Shown piece by piece: positions 35,652 to 47,923 of a stretch of DNA of 64,000 nucleotides. Within the stretch, counting starts at the first letter, position 1. Each line of letters opens with the position of its first letter. The notes beneath the pieces are model-generated. The model searched no databases. It had not been told where the DNA came from and was given only the letters and a program-made list of their open reading frames with translations. The position numbers and the translations under genes were made by a program. The DNA is from Sympetrum striolatum. Its lineage: Eukaryota > Arthropoda > Insecta > Odonata > Libellulidae. The DNA lies in NCBI GenBank assembly GCA_947579665.1, contig OX388343.1, positions 91,120,254 through 91,184,253 of the forward strand, read 5' to 3'.

Positions 35652-37808
35652 CAACCTTGGGTCAAGACGCACACTTTCCTGTGAAACGTTAAAACGTAAT
35701 TCCATCATTTGTATGCTAATTTTATTTTATTACCTGTTACTGACGCAAAACTATAGAAATAAGTATTGTAGCTATGTCTGTAACATAAATATCACCCACA
35801 GCTTTATCTTACTTGATAATCTATGAAAATCAGTATCACTAACTCTAGTCAAAATAGTTACGCATAATTTTTAACCATTTCGCATAAAATCGATTCATAG
35901 GGAATAATAGAAAAAAACTAATATTCAAGAGAAGGAAGGAAAAAATACATTTTGATAAAGAAAAACTATAGGAAATGAGAGTGAGAGTATTCCATGAAAA
36001 ATTGTTTGGGTTGAAATCCTCCTTGAATTACGCACGGACCGAATAAACTGGGAGTATTTGATCCGCTCAAAAATGAACCCGAGACCGACCTGACTGCGTT
36101 ATGCCGCCCATAGCTCAGCGCGATCTAGATAAAAAAAAATCTCCGTAACCCATCCTGGGCGTGAGTCAGTGCAGGCTTCTACCTCCACACAGCTCAAAGA
36201 GTCTCCTGGCTACGATTTACAATATATTTAAATGAATTTTATCCCGTAAACAGTATTTATATATATTTATTATCTTTTAAATACGGTTCTATACTTGTGT
36301 TCGTGCGAAGTATGATTTCAAATGCTATATTTTTTACGTGATACACCAAATATTTTAACGTTTTATCATTGAGTGAAAATATTTTGGGAAGTTGGCTTAG
36401 TTAACCAAATCATTCTATCATATAGTAAAGCGAAACATACTAAGAGTCATAATTATTATCAAATTATATTCTTCTTTCTTCGTTCACATTTTGAAAAGTA
36501 GGAATACTGTAGAATAATCCGCTTTTATAGGTAGTTAAACTGTCGTTGCAGCCTCGGACTTTCTGCCACCAGTAGCCTTTTAACATAGCTCTGAATGAAA
36601 GAAAAAGTGATTTGGAAAATCACACAATTGGTTCAATAGTCATTGTGCTTCCTCAAAGATTTTGTATGACATGTGTGTATCTAAACTGTAGTCACAATTC
36701 AATAAACGGACACTGCAAGTTGTCCAAACTCCAGGGGCTGTTACATGGTACCCTTGTTTATATGATCTGAAATGAGGTCGTCCAATTCATACAGATCGCT
36801 CTTAACAAGAATAATATCAATCTGTGACGTAGACTATGATGAACAAATCTCTAACAACTTGTACGTAGAAGTATTACTAGATGTTGGGGATCGCGTATCA
36901 CTTTTAATTTGCGGAATCCTGAAGGCACAAGAAAAATGTGTGAGGGTTACGCTAGAGTGTGCAGGAAATTCAATCTATGGGAGTGGACAGAGTTCCTAGA
37001 AAAATGCGTGGCTTTTGTGGCCATAGGTTAGAGGGATTCCACCAAAGTATCAAGTTGCTAAAGTCACATCTCTTGGATAGCGCTAGCAACCATTAGCAAA
37101 ATGCCAGAGGATTCGTTTTCATTCTAGTATGGTCTTAAATATCAAAACAATACATTATAATGCATCTGCTCCCATTCTTTAAGACGTAGTTGTACCAAAA
37201 ATTCTATATTTTTAGAACTACAAAGAATTATTTCTATTAAATGGCTTTTCATCCCGAAATATAAATGATAGAATAGCATCACAATGATATAATAATGGCA
37301 TAGTTCGAACAATTCTTCTCTAAATAGCTGAGAAAATAAGATTTTTAATTTAACTAATTTGAGGTTAAAATTAGCTCTAATTCTTACTCTTCCAAAGACT
37401 GTATTTTTTTCTAATGGCGATATTTCCTCTGTGTCATACGTAAATTTCGCTTAAGGATATAATATATAAAATAAATTATACTGAATGAGATAAAATCTTG
37501 AAATTAATGAGAAATTCACGTCCCTCATTATTAGTTGCTGTCATAAGTCATTTCGATCTCGGTGGATTAAATCACTGAGCTTAAAAACATCGCCTTCTCG
37601 GGACGGAAGAAGAACGAATGGAGCAGTTATTTTACAACCTCGTTAATAAGCTCCTGATTGCAGAAATGCGTAAAAATGTATCTAATCCTTCCTGATAAGA
37701 CCACTAAAACGGTCGAGAGTATTCCTCTTTCATGTCCAAGCATTATTGCCAGCTAAGGGAGCAATGAGAGGAAAGAAAATTGCACGTAAAGTTATGCGAC
37801 TTAAACCC
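35652..37808. other. No supported gene
   Basis: AT-rich. 36105-36200 contains a string reminiscent of a tRNA 5' half (gcccatagctcagcgcga) with no matching T-arm. A 75-codon + strand frame at 36772-36999 has no domain signal. Confidence 0.4.
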
Positions 37809-37868
37809 AAGGAGAAATAACAGTGAAAAATACTCGGGTAAGTTGCTATTTTTCACTTGTTTCTCCTT
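37809..37868. repeat. Hairpin related to the SINE tail
   Basis: Arm 37809-37832 pairs with 37847-37868 with only small gaps or mismatches around a 14-nt loop. The right arm (tatttttcacttgtttctcc) resembles the SINE tail seen at 29615 and 35627, so this is probably another fold-back derivative of that family. Confidence 0.8.
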
Positions 37869-38297
37869 AATATTAAATAGTTTATAACTAAACTATCTGC
37901 GTAATTTAGTTTTCCGTCTATAGCAGACTACATTACTTATTTTATGGTGAAAAAACATTCTTGTGATCCTTCGACTGATGCAGTATTTTACGTATAGAAA
38001 TAACGGGGTACATCTTTTTCAGGTAATTTTATCAAACTCATAATATATTGTCAAAGAACGAATATTTTACTTACACACTTTATATTCACATACATATGTT
38101 TTTCAACAGTTAAAAAGTATGATTTGATAAATGCTCGCTAAATTAACTCCTGCGTATTTTTAGGCTTTATTCAGTTTCGAATAATATTTACTTGCAGTAA
38201 ATTTGATGAATCTACTTCAGCTACATTGTCTAAGTGCTTCAATACAAGAAAATACTGAATGCCAGGGTATAATAATCGATTTTGTTGCTCTATTTGG

Positions 38298-38334
38298 ACG
38301 TAAAATTCATGGTCGAAAGACATGAATTTTACGT
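38298..38334. repeat. 14-bp perfect inverted repeat closed by a GAAA loop
   Basis: Arms 38298-38311 and 38321-38334 are perfectly complementary. Inside, GTC and GAC can pair around a GAAA tetraloop with one bulged G, so the hairpin is nearly continuous. No open frame is associated. Confidence 0.9.
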
Positions 38335-41300
38335 TCAATTTAATTTAACTGACTGAAACCAATAAATATCGTAAATATTCAGATACACCACCATATTCAC
38401 TTAAAATTTAGTAGTCTAGAAATTCGGTTCCGTACACAAAGAAAGCCCTTATCTAAATTCTGGTAAATAAGTTAATTGAACAAAAATACCATAAAATTAA
38501 TTTATTTACTTGATAAATTATTCGTATTTCATACAAGAGTTGATTATGATCAATTTGGTTAAATAAACCAATATTATCTATCCTACTCATGGAGGAGTTT
38601 CAATAGTTATAGTTGACGAATTATCTACATTATATTAATTAGTACATATTTACCTCAAATCTATTCTGGAGTTTGTACGATAACGGATAGTCATGAAAAA
38701 ATTACGTTCGTGAAATTTTAAACTGTACCAGAAACCGACTCAAAATTTTCGATAGTTTATTAGGTAGTAAAATTCCATACCTCTATATAAAGTTTCGTCA
38801 TTGTGAGCAGTAGACCACGTGCAAGTTAATGAGAAGGTAAGAAAAGTGAGCGAGAGAGGCAGCTTCTTCCTTTTGTAAGACTTTTACCGCAGTGGTTCCT
38901 TTTTCTTTTTGAGAAGACCACAGGTCTGAGAAGATGGAGCCAAGCGATAAGGAACCCACATCTGAAAAGAGTAAAATAAGCTCCGAGGAAAAAAGAAGAG
39001 ACAGGACACAATGGGGATCGAGAGAGGAGAAAGCCGAAGTGATAAAATTGTTTTATCTAAGAGAATGGAGCGGTAAAATAGCGCCTTGACAGTTGGGCTA
39101 TGATGAACTACTAGTTCAAACGAAAGAGAAAGTGATGAGTAGGATGAACAGGGCATAATTTTTCCAGATTAAGCAATGAATAGACTCCTTTTCTAACGAT
39201 TATATTTTCATTCATGACCTCCCGCTGGGACCCCTAAATTCTTCTTTTTCTTAGTCCCGACGAGAATGGAGGAAACTATTTCGCCAGTGGATATATTTTC
39301 ATACTAATTTTTCAATACTTAATAATACTCATTATTACTTATTATGTACCTAATAATATTTATTTACTTATACGCAATAATACTTATCATTAATTATTAC
39401 TTAATCATACTTAAAATAGGTTTTTATTTGTTCATTATGCGAGACCATCCACATTTTAGGAAATTCGCCGAGAATCAGGACTACTTACGTTATTCATTAG
39501 GCCATTAACTCAGTTTCGCGTGCTCATTAATCTATGATGATGATGATAATAGAAAATAAAATGTTTAATATCAGAAGCATTTTATTGCATAAAAAAAATA
39601 AGTATGATATGTTCGTAGGTTATCAATATGCCTTTTTAAGCATACGCAATCATTCGCTACGAAAATCGCATGAGAACATGTAGTTTGATTTTCGCAAATA
39701 ATTATTCTATAAAATTTTTGGGATATATTTGAAGTCGTTAAGTAAAAATGTAACATAAAACTGGCTGGCAACAGAAAGGGTAACAGTCCACAGAAAATGA
39801 TTCCTAAATCGAGTTCATCTTCATCATTAATCACCATGCAATGTGACGTGCTGTGATGTGTGAACTTCAAAATGAGTGGCTATAAAGGACTCATTTTAAT
39901 ATTATAATAATGATATTCAGACGAGATATTTATTATCAAATCTAAATATTATCGTATGTGTATAAAATTCACCATGTTCAACCGAAACTATAAGCAATAA
40001 AGGGTAAAAGCCACATCGGAGAAAAAGAAGAAAATTAACCAGCTCACAAATAGTCGTTTACCAGATCACGTTTAAAAAATCAAAAGGTGAATGATTATAC
40101 ATTGAATATCATGACTTTGATGGACAAAATATCACTTTGGTCTCTACACCGAAATTTGAACTGAGAATAGTAAAATGCAAAATTATCCATGAATGTAACA
40201 TCCGCGAGTACATACAGCTCACGCTAGTTTCAATAAACATTCTGTGTGGAGACACACCATTGAATACTTCTTGGAAATTCCAAGCTCCTGGGCTTATGCC
40301 TTAAAATTAGACTCTCATACTTAAATTCGCCTTTTTCCCGCAACACAATTTTCTCGTATGCAAATCGCTGGGGCGACGACTTAAAATGCGACGGCGCCCA
40401 AAAATCGTGAAATTACGACGTAAACCAGCTTTCGTTCCGTTGCCTCCAATGCGATAAACATCGCATTAAAAGTACTGTACGGGCACATCTATATGCATCC
40501 AGTGCGAAGTAAGAGATGAAGGCCGATACAGGAAACTGGGGGACTTGGAAAACAAATCAAAGGTGGGCCACGTAAAGTAGCGGGGAAAGGATCGGGAGAG
40601 TAAAAAATAAGATAAAAGGAGGAGATTAGAAAATCAAGGGGGACAGAAGGGAGTGGAAAAAATATGTAAGGCAGAGGGTAATAGCGGGATGTGGCTCAAG
40701 AAGGGAGGGGTTGAAAATAACAATCCCTTGGTGGCACAAAGAGGTCCAGCAGAACGTGAGGCACTCGGTCAGATATTCTGGGGGTTCGCTTTGGGATTTG
40801 GAGATTGAAAGGGAAGATAAGTTTAGTGCCGGGAGGTGGAGGAAGATCGGGAAGAAAAGGTGAGTCTGAGAATGAGAGGTGTCAATGGAAGTTAAAATCT
40901 TTTTTCTTAAATGGAGTATTATTCTTACCCTACGACGCCCCAAGGTCTTAAGTGCCCTCGGGTAGTTAGAGAACCACTAATCTTATTCCTTTACAGTCAT
41001 TGCAAATTCTATTGAATTCGGGTTTTACAGTTCAGTTAAGACCTGCATGCAGTCAACTCACTCCGGTCGACACTTTTAATTGTACTTACCTTAATTATAT
41101 AACATTATCTCTACTGCAGATTTTTAAATTTGCAATCAGTATTGCTTTAAAAATATACGTCAATCGTAATTAAATATATAAAAATATCTGCGCAAATTCC
41201 AAAGTACAATACAAATAAATAGATTTTACTGTAGTCTTGCTCATTTTTAGCCATACACAAATAAATGCCGCGGTCTAATTTGCAATGAAGATTTAGTATT

Positions 41301-44257
41301 TACAAGGAAAAAGAATTCCACAGAATATTCAAACGTGCAGTTAAAAGAGGTTAAAAACCTCTTTTAACATTCATCAATTTCGTATAGAAAAAGTTTATTT
41401 CTGACTCACTATTTCCTTAAACTCTTTTTTATTTAAGGTAGGCATGAAGACTTAAAGTTATTCGAGTTCAGATGGTATTCTTATATTTTACTTTATTTGC
41501 TTTTAAAGCTTACCAACAAATGGTCGTCACTAAGATGGGTGGAGCGATAAAACGTGCAATTCTTTTCTTTCAAGACTAATCTTCTCGTCGTTAACTTTGA
41601 AATTGTGAATGACATCCTTAAGTAAAAGTATTACTTTTTGTCATTTGTATAACTTTCATGTCGTATACTTTATCATATTTTTCCATACGATCAAAAGTGT
41701 GAGGAATTTCTTATAACAGACATTGGCTCTAAAATACCTGGAAGTATAGAGTGTCTCCAGAAAAAATTCCTGGGAAGGAATTACAGCATTACCAACCATT
41801 TAATGTCCATCCCTCCCCTATTTTCTTTGCCGTGATTGAAATTACTTCGTGCATCGCACGTCCTTCACGTTTTACCTTAATTTTAAAAGTCATTGTGTAT
41901 CTTTCATCACTTGCAATTTCTTTTTTGCACTCTCTGTCTTGAAAAGACCTCTTCCACAACATGCACATTATAACCTTCATTGTCAACTCTAGTTATAGGG
42001 TTCGGCTGAAAAGAGAGAGCCTTCCATGCACACAGTTTTGACCTTATTTTGAACGTATAGGCCATCCAGGAAGGAAGGGGTGGGAATACGTATTTCATGC
42101 ACTACATCCTGACACGAAAGGAGCTTCTTTTGATTTTAATACCCCATGCTGAGGGGATGTAAATCAGAATGAATCGGAATTTCCGCATTTTGCATCATAT
42201 GCATTTTCATTGTCTCATTTTGTTTCGAGTCATTTTTTATTCTAATCTTTACCTCCATTTCTACTAAATGCCGAGGAGAATTCTAAAACTCATGCGGAAA
42301 TATATACTAAGTGGTAAAAATGGTCGTATTGTTTGAAAAGAAGTAGGAAAATGTTCAGCGGCAAGTTATACCTATTGATAACTCAAACACTAAAATCACC
42401 CTTTTCATCCTCACAAGACCTGAGTCTTGGGTAACTCCTACTTTTTCAGAAAAAGCATATGAATGGCAATCTACTTCCCAAACTCCGAACGATTCGAAAT
42501 TGTTTTCAGAAAAATATTCGATCGTCCCTGACATGCTTACGCGTTTCTCTTCGTTTCACTAAAATAAAATTGTTGCTAAGGACGGTTTTGATGGAATTAT
42601 GTAGGAAATGAAAGATTATTTTTGTCCTCTAATAAATATTTAAAAAATCGCACGAGGAAGTCTTGCCTGGATGAAGAAAGGCAACCAAAAGTAACAAACT
42701 TCTAAAAATATAAGAATTGGATTATTTACAGTATTTTTGTCGTTGAATTCTTATGATATCCCTGGCAGATACTCTAATATTCATCAAATTATGAACAAAA
42801 CAAACAAAAAGTATTGAAATAATCTAATTAATATTACCTGAGCCTCTCAATACAAACTCAATATTCAATTCAGTCCAAATCGTCGTCATAAAGCAAGCTC
42901 ACGGCTCAATGATTCTCCCTTTATTGTAATAACGATTATACATCCAAAAGAGTCAAAAGAACACATTTTATAAAAATCCACTAGAATTCGTACAAGTATC
43001 CGAATTTAACAGATAAATCAAAATCTTTTTGAATCGATTCGATAAGAGAAAAACTCCACTGTTACACTCCTGTTTCCTTGACTTCATCTTGAACTTCACA
43101 GCTATAAAAAATGAAGATAGAACGCGCAAAAACTGAAAATGAATTTTGAGAAAATTAGCTTTTAATAGACTGCTCCAAACAAAAAATTGCGTTAGTGGTG
43201 AATGGTATCAAACGCTTAAGCGAATGCTACACCCTTTTTTTCTTGCAAACGAGCTCCACTTGGTCAAACAATGAAAGTGTCAAAAGATCTGAAAAACTGT
43301 TTACCTTGAGAGTGACAATGGTGAGAGAGTTGGTCTCTCCTTAATGAGAATGGAGCCCGTGTTGCCTTTCTCGGCATTTGGCAGCTTTCTAAGGAAAAAA
43401 GGGGTCGCTTTAAAAACCTTATTTGGCGGTCGGAAATGTATGTGTGCACTACGAGGCGATTTCGTTGTTTTTGTAGAGCTTTCAAACGGAAATGACTGAG
43501 ATGAATTAGTTCCATTTTGGGTTAAAGATGGAGATTCCGCTTTTCTACTCTTTGTATGAAGAAATAAATCCATGTCGAGAGTGAAAACAGAGAAAACTCT
43601 TAGTTGTGAACAAGAAACGGAGATGGAACTAGAAATTTATGTACGAGTATGTACCAATAATTGCGCACGGGAAAGCAGTTACGGTCTTGTGAGAGTTACC
43701 ACTTCGATTTTTGAGCTACACGAAATATACAAAACCTCTTTTAAATGCTAAAACTATTTTAACTTCCGCCCATAGACAAATGTGTTATTAATTTTCTATT
43801 CATAATAACATGAAAGCACTTAAATCTTTACAGCTAATTTGATAAGTTGGCGATATGATATGATAGATACAGATTTCGAAAGAGAATAGAATATGAAGAT
43901 TATCTGTAGTTCATCTGCTTCAAAAACAATATATATAAGATATTGTCTAATACATATAAGAAATGAAGTACAATGACACCTCAGAGACGATGGTAAAACT
44001 TTCATTTACTTAAGATATTTTAAGACTACCCAGTATACCGTGAATGCAGTAGTTCTCAAATACTGAACAATGTAAGGTGAATATAAATGAAAAAAGACAA
44101 AATCTGACTATGTCCACAGAAAATATATATATTATTAAAAATGCGACGTTTTTTCCATTTATTATGAATAAGTTCCACCAGATATCGCCAGAAGTCATTG
44201 ATTTTAATGTAGGATGACTTTTTAAAGAAAGATCTAATGTTTTCCCGGAAAATCGTT
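38335..44257. other. No supported gene; low-complexity and one small hairpin
   Basis: Positions 39310-39420 are a degenerate run of TACTTAATAATA-like units. At 41340-41368 there is a perfect 13-bp inverted repeat (arms 41340-41352 and 41356-41368) with a 3-nt loop. 40500-40950 is purine-rich on the + strand. A TATA-like string at about 38785 followed by a donor-like 'gagaag|gtaaga' near 38836 was considered as a promoter and first exon but not supported. Confidence 0.45.
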
Positions 44258-44377
44258 CTCAAGAGTCTTCTCGGGTAACCGGGTAAGTTCGGTGATTTTT
44301 GGTTGGTTCGTTACGGAAACGTTCCAACGTTTCTGCAACGAACTTTACCGGTTGACAACCTGAGAAAATTTCTTGAG
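44258..44377. repeat. 120-bp fold-back element (MITE-like)
   Basis: The ends are CTCAAGA (44258-44264) and TCTTGAG (44371-44377). The arms continue inward as imperfect inverted repeats (TTCTC, GGT, AACCGG, AGTTCG against CGAACT, CCGGTT, ACC, GAGAA), and an inner stem pairs GAAACGTT with AACGTTTC. A near-identical 'gtaggatga' string occurs left (44211) and right (44377) of the element, but the left copy is 47 bp away, so it is not a clean target duplication. Confidence 0.75.
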
Positions 44378-44824
44378 TAGGATGATTTTTGCAGTCTGCC
44401 TTCCAACATATTTACTGAAAGTATTGGTCAGAGTAACTGAATTGGAATAACCAGTGTTATTGAATGTATGTCAGCGGATTTGAGGCTTCACAACCGTAGC
44501 AGCACATCTGCACTATCTTCTAAGTAAATTTTGAAGGGGTTTGAACACGTTAGTCTCTCCTAATCTAGGGTCCAATGTTTATGAATGAGTTAAGATCTGG
44601 TTAGGGCTTACGACCACCTAGGGAAACATCGAGGTCAACATTTTTCGACATGGTCTCTGGAAGCAACTCAAAACGTGATTACTATCGCGAGCTTAGCAAA
44701 AAAGGCCTTGGTTTCCATTCTTCAAGCGAGTCACTGTAAACTGGGTTCAAAACTCAATCTCCGAGAAATTCTCCTAAATATTTAACAGCGATTCAGGTGT
44801 GTAACTTCAAATTCTCATCTTACA
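44378..44824. other. No supported gene; upstream of tRNA-Ser
   Basis: No recognisable element. It forms the 5' flank of the tRNA gene, and no clear upstream Pol III element can be read. Confidence 0.4.
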
Positions 44825-44906
44825 GCTGTGGTGTCCGAGTGGTTAAGGAGTTGGACTCGAAATCCAATGGGCTCTGCCCGCACAGGTTCGAATCCTGTCC
44901 ACAGCG
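44825..44906 (+). tRNA. tRNA-Ser (anticodon CGA)
   Basis: The 82-nt class II tRNA has a fully paired acceptor stem (GCTGTGG with CCACAGC) and discriminator G. The A-box region reads TGTCCGAGTGGTTAAGGAG. The anticodon stem TTGGA/TCCAA holds the loop CTCGAAA, with anticodon CGA at 44858-44860, which decodes UCG. The long variable arm GGGCTCTGCCC is typical of serine tRNAs, and the T arm is ACAGG-TTCGAAT-CCTGT, which includes the B box. There is no intron. A T5 Pol III terminator follows 5 nt downstream. All arms are intact, so it is probably a functional gene. Confidence 0.97.
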
Positions 44907-44910
44907 GAAA

Positions 44911-44915
44911 TTTTT
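44911..44915 (+). terminator. Pol III T-run terminator
   Basis: Five consecutive T residues on the coding strand begin 5 nt after the tRNA-Ser 3' end, the standard RNA polymerase III stop. Confidence 0.85.
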
Positions 44916-45898
44916 GTTTCATGTACATATCTGTTTCTTCAACTTTGTTAATGATAAACGTAAGCACCTTTATATAATAAATATATAGCTAAAGGGTAAG
45001 CTTATGTTTAAGCCTTATTATCATACTACCAGCTCTTCTTTACTCATTGTTCAAAAATCATTACGCTTGCAGTAAAATAACAATATCGAATTAATTCAAC
45101 ATAACAATTATAGTAAGTGAGCATGAGGTAGATAAGATAATTCACACATGATGGAACCCTAAGCGATCAATGAAATACTACGATCTCCACTTCACAATTT
45201 CGATGGCAATTGAAAAGGATGATTGACGACAGTAGACGAAACAGAATTTTCATTACAATATCTTACTGCAGATTAACAAACAGGTAATCGAGTTATAGTG
45301 ATTTTGTATTTTAATAGTAATTTATTACTTTTTCCATGAATAAAAGTATTTTAATTTCTACGTTTAAATTGTGGGAGAGAGAGTTATGTATCGAGACCTG
45401 ACATGGCCTGACAAAATACTATTTCCAATCAGGTCAGTGATATTAATATAGTTCAACTTATCAGAATAACAATTCTTATTGCGTATTTATTATCCACTTT
45501 AGCATTTTTTTCCTCTTACTTCATCTTTCCTTTACTCAGAAGTATCATAAAGGACTTACGCAACTCTCGCACTTTTCGGCACCTGCTTTTCGGTGGGCGA
45601 TCGTGCAATCGTTTCCACGAACATCCTATACTTTTCAAGCGCAATTATCCTGTCTGTCGTATCGGAAAACATTTCCATTCGTAAAAAGCGGTCTATAGAA
45701 GGTCGAGGTCTGGGATGTGCTCAAGGGAATTTCTCATAGGCACTCTCCGCTTCCACGAAGCCACCGTGTAATCTTCGCCTTCCGCGAAACGAAGATTGAA
45801 GATACGAGTCCGCAAATTACCTCAAATGTAGGGCGTCTCATTCTTTCATCTCCAGAGAATTACATTGGCTTGTAACTAAATGTGTATTGGTTCCGTAG
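44916..45898. other. No supported gene
   Basis: AT-rich, with a GC-richer part at about 45545-45830. The end (45870-45898) is the acceptor region of the candidate exon that follows. Confidence 0.4.
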
Positions 45899-46155
45899 TT
45901 CTCCGATTTGCAAAAAATTAAAAAGTGTGGAATTATTACCGCCGTATTCCTCATTATTATTCGACCATTTAATGTCGAAGTTGGGGTCCTGTCTTCCACC
46001 AAACCTCAAATTTCAAATTTATATTACTTAGATCAAACTCTTTTAAATACGATGAAAACACTTATAAAAAATACTTGGTTTACGGGAAATGATCTGCAAC
46101 TGAGGGTTACTTCACGAAAACCCTACTTTGTGAAAAAAACCCAGACTAGAAGCAG
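45899..46155 (+). CDS. Candidate internal exon (phase 0-2), protein not recognised
   Basis: After 'ggttccgtag' at 45898 one frame stays open for 257 nt to a donor 'agcag|gtaaaa' at 46156. The start phase (0) fits the exon ending at 22189 and the end phase (2) fits the one starting at 54912. The product begins FSDLQKIKKCGIITAVFLII, a hydrophobic stretch that could be intronic or membrane-spanning. It ends LRVTSRKPYFVKKTQTRS, a basic tail. A better-looking acceptor at 46031 (atattacttag) would give a shorter exon, 46032-46155 in phase 1, without the hydrophobic part. The frame is AT-rich, so chance is a real alternative. Confidence 0.3.
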
Positions 46156-47544
46156 GTAAAAAAATCCCGCAATAAAAGAGATAAAATGAATTTGTTAATG
46201 TTTTGAGTAATAATAAATGTAATACATGTTCATATTGAAAATGGTAAAGAATAACATTGAAATTTAAAGAGTAATAATTATGTATAAAATAATTTATATC
46301 TTACCATTTTAGCTTGGTATTGTCAAAATTGTTTCTCCTTCACCTAACCTGTCAAGTTATTACAAGAAATTATTAATATTTAAATCAAAGGAAATTTACA
46401 ACAATATGCCTTTATGTAGTAAAATATTTTAATACATACTTGCATAAAATATCGTATATTCATCAAGAATTCATTTTTTTCGCGAACAATTGATACATAC
46501 ATAGTTAATATATGGATAAATACGGATAGGTTTGGTTTGTGGAGAAATCAACTTCACCGAGCGTTCACTCACTATACAGAAAGATTCACAAACAGCACAA
46601 GGAGCGTGTCGTAAAAATTATGCAAAAACACATATCTATATACTGTTCAGAGATTTATTTACAGTCAGTGGCTGGCGTCCATCAATAATTCCCAACTGAC
46701 ACACTAGTTTTGTCCATAGAAATTTTGATTCATAATTCCTCGTAATATCGAAGCTGGGAGAAGAAAGCTTTAAAAAGGTTAGTGGGAGAAGGAGGTGGAA
46801 TATACTAGATGGACAGATATTGCTGGTAAGAAAAGATTATTTCTTGATACAACGAAGATAACGTACACATAATCAAATAAACATATTCTGGAAGGGTTGC
46901 ATTGTGAATTTTAAAAGTTTTGAATTATAGCTATCGAATATAGTTAGCAAATACACCAATGAAGTGTTGTCGAATAATTCTCGAAAAAAAAAACAAAATA
47001 GTAGCTCTCCAAACAACTCTATCCGATTCCAAAAGATACATTTCTTTTAAAATAAATTATGTAAGTAGTACTCATAAGCTGCCACTCATAATTTCATCAA
47101 TTCGTCAATCACTACAACTCTTTTTGTCTTCCGTTCCATCCAATATTATCCCCGTAAGACTATTGATTTAGTATGTCACATCAATTTTACTTCTCTTTCC
47201 ATCATTTTCCATGAAATAATCTCAAATAGTTTAACTCTGAATCAATTTCACTCTTTCGACATTGCTAAGATGGAAATTTCGTAAAAAAACTCCATCGTAA
47301 ATTCAACATGATGCCTTTCGCTTAACTCCTTCTTTTCCTTTGAGTTTGATATCGAGAAATGTTAACTCTGTTCACGTAAAAACAAATTAAACTCTAATTG
47401 ATTTTTTGTTATAAATTCCTTAATTCATTCACTTTAGTCAAACCAATTGCTTCTTTCTGGAGTTGTTTATATTTCATCCCCATTCTGTTACCACAACTAC
47501 TCCCATAAAGAAATTCGCAGTCAGAAGAAACATTTGTCATTCAG
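46156..47544. other. Intron-like, no supported gene
   Basis: AT-rich. Short open frames only, no repeat or RNA recognised. Confidence 0.4.
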
Positions 47545-47640
47545 ATAAAAGAAGTTGAAAGTGGACTCCGGCTGGAACGGAGGCGAGTCTCGAACCAGCG
47601 CCCACTCCAGAAAGCAGACCGGACGAGCGACTGCGAAAAG
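47545..47640 (-). repeat. tRNA-derived SINE-like fragment
   Basis: On the minus strand a clear B box (ggttcgagactc, complement of 47585-47596) is followed by 'gtccactttcaacttctttt' (complement of about 47545-47565). That tail is a diverged version of the one at 29615 and 35627. The upstream tRNA-like part (gctcgtccggtctgctttct) does not fold into a clean anticodon arm. Overlapping open frames are shadows of it. Confidence 0.6.
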
Positions 47641-47905
47641 TAAATAAATAAATCCCTGAAAGCAACAGAAGCCAGCTTCTGCGGCGAGAAGGAAACCAAA
47701 GAGCACCTCCACCACACCACCACCTAAAGGCTTTGTATTCTCCGCATTATTTACACGGCAGAGGAAGTCGAAATAGACGAGAATTCCAATTAAATTACTC
47801 CTCTTGGAAGAAGAGGACGAATGGACGGGATGAAGATGAGGGATGTAAAAAGGATAAACCCATAAATAGAAGGCGAAGAAAGGAAAGTAAAGAAGAAGTA
47901 AAACG

Positions 47906-47923
47906 TACGTGATTAATCACGTA
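47906..47923. promoter_or_regulatory. 18-bp perfect palindrome TACGTGATTAATCACGTA
   Basis: The string is perfectly self-complementary. Its centre GATTAATC is two overlapping TAATC half sites, the type bound by K50 homeodomain proteins, and ACGTG flanks resemble bHLH/HIF-type cores. Regulatory function is only inferred and the palindrome may be chance. Confidence 0.3.

Noticed and set aside
36105..36200. tRNA-like 5' half
   Set aside because: No matching T arm, acceptor or B box was found.
38785..38850. TATA-like string followed by a donor-like site
   Set aside because: TATA strings are common in this AT-rich DNA and no coherent first exon or downstream coding sequence follows.
44797..44988. 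63-codon frame over the tRNA
   Set aside because: A shadow of the tRNA-Ser gene.
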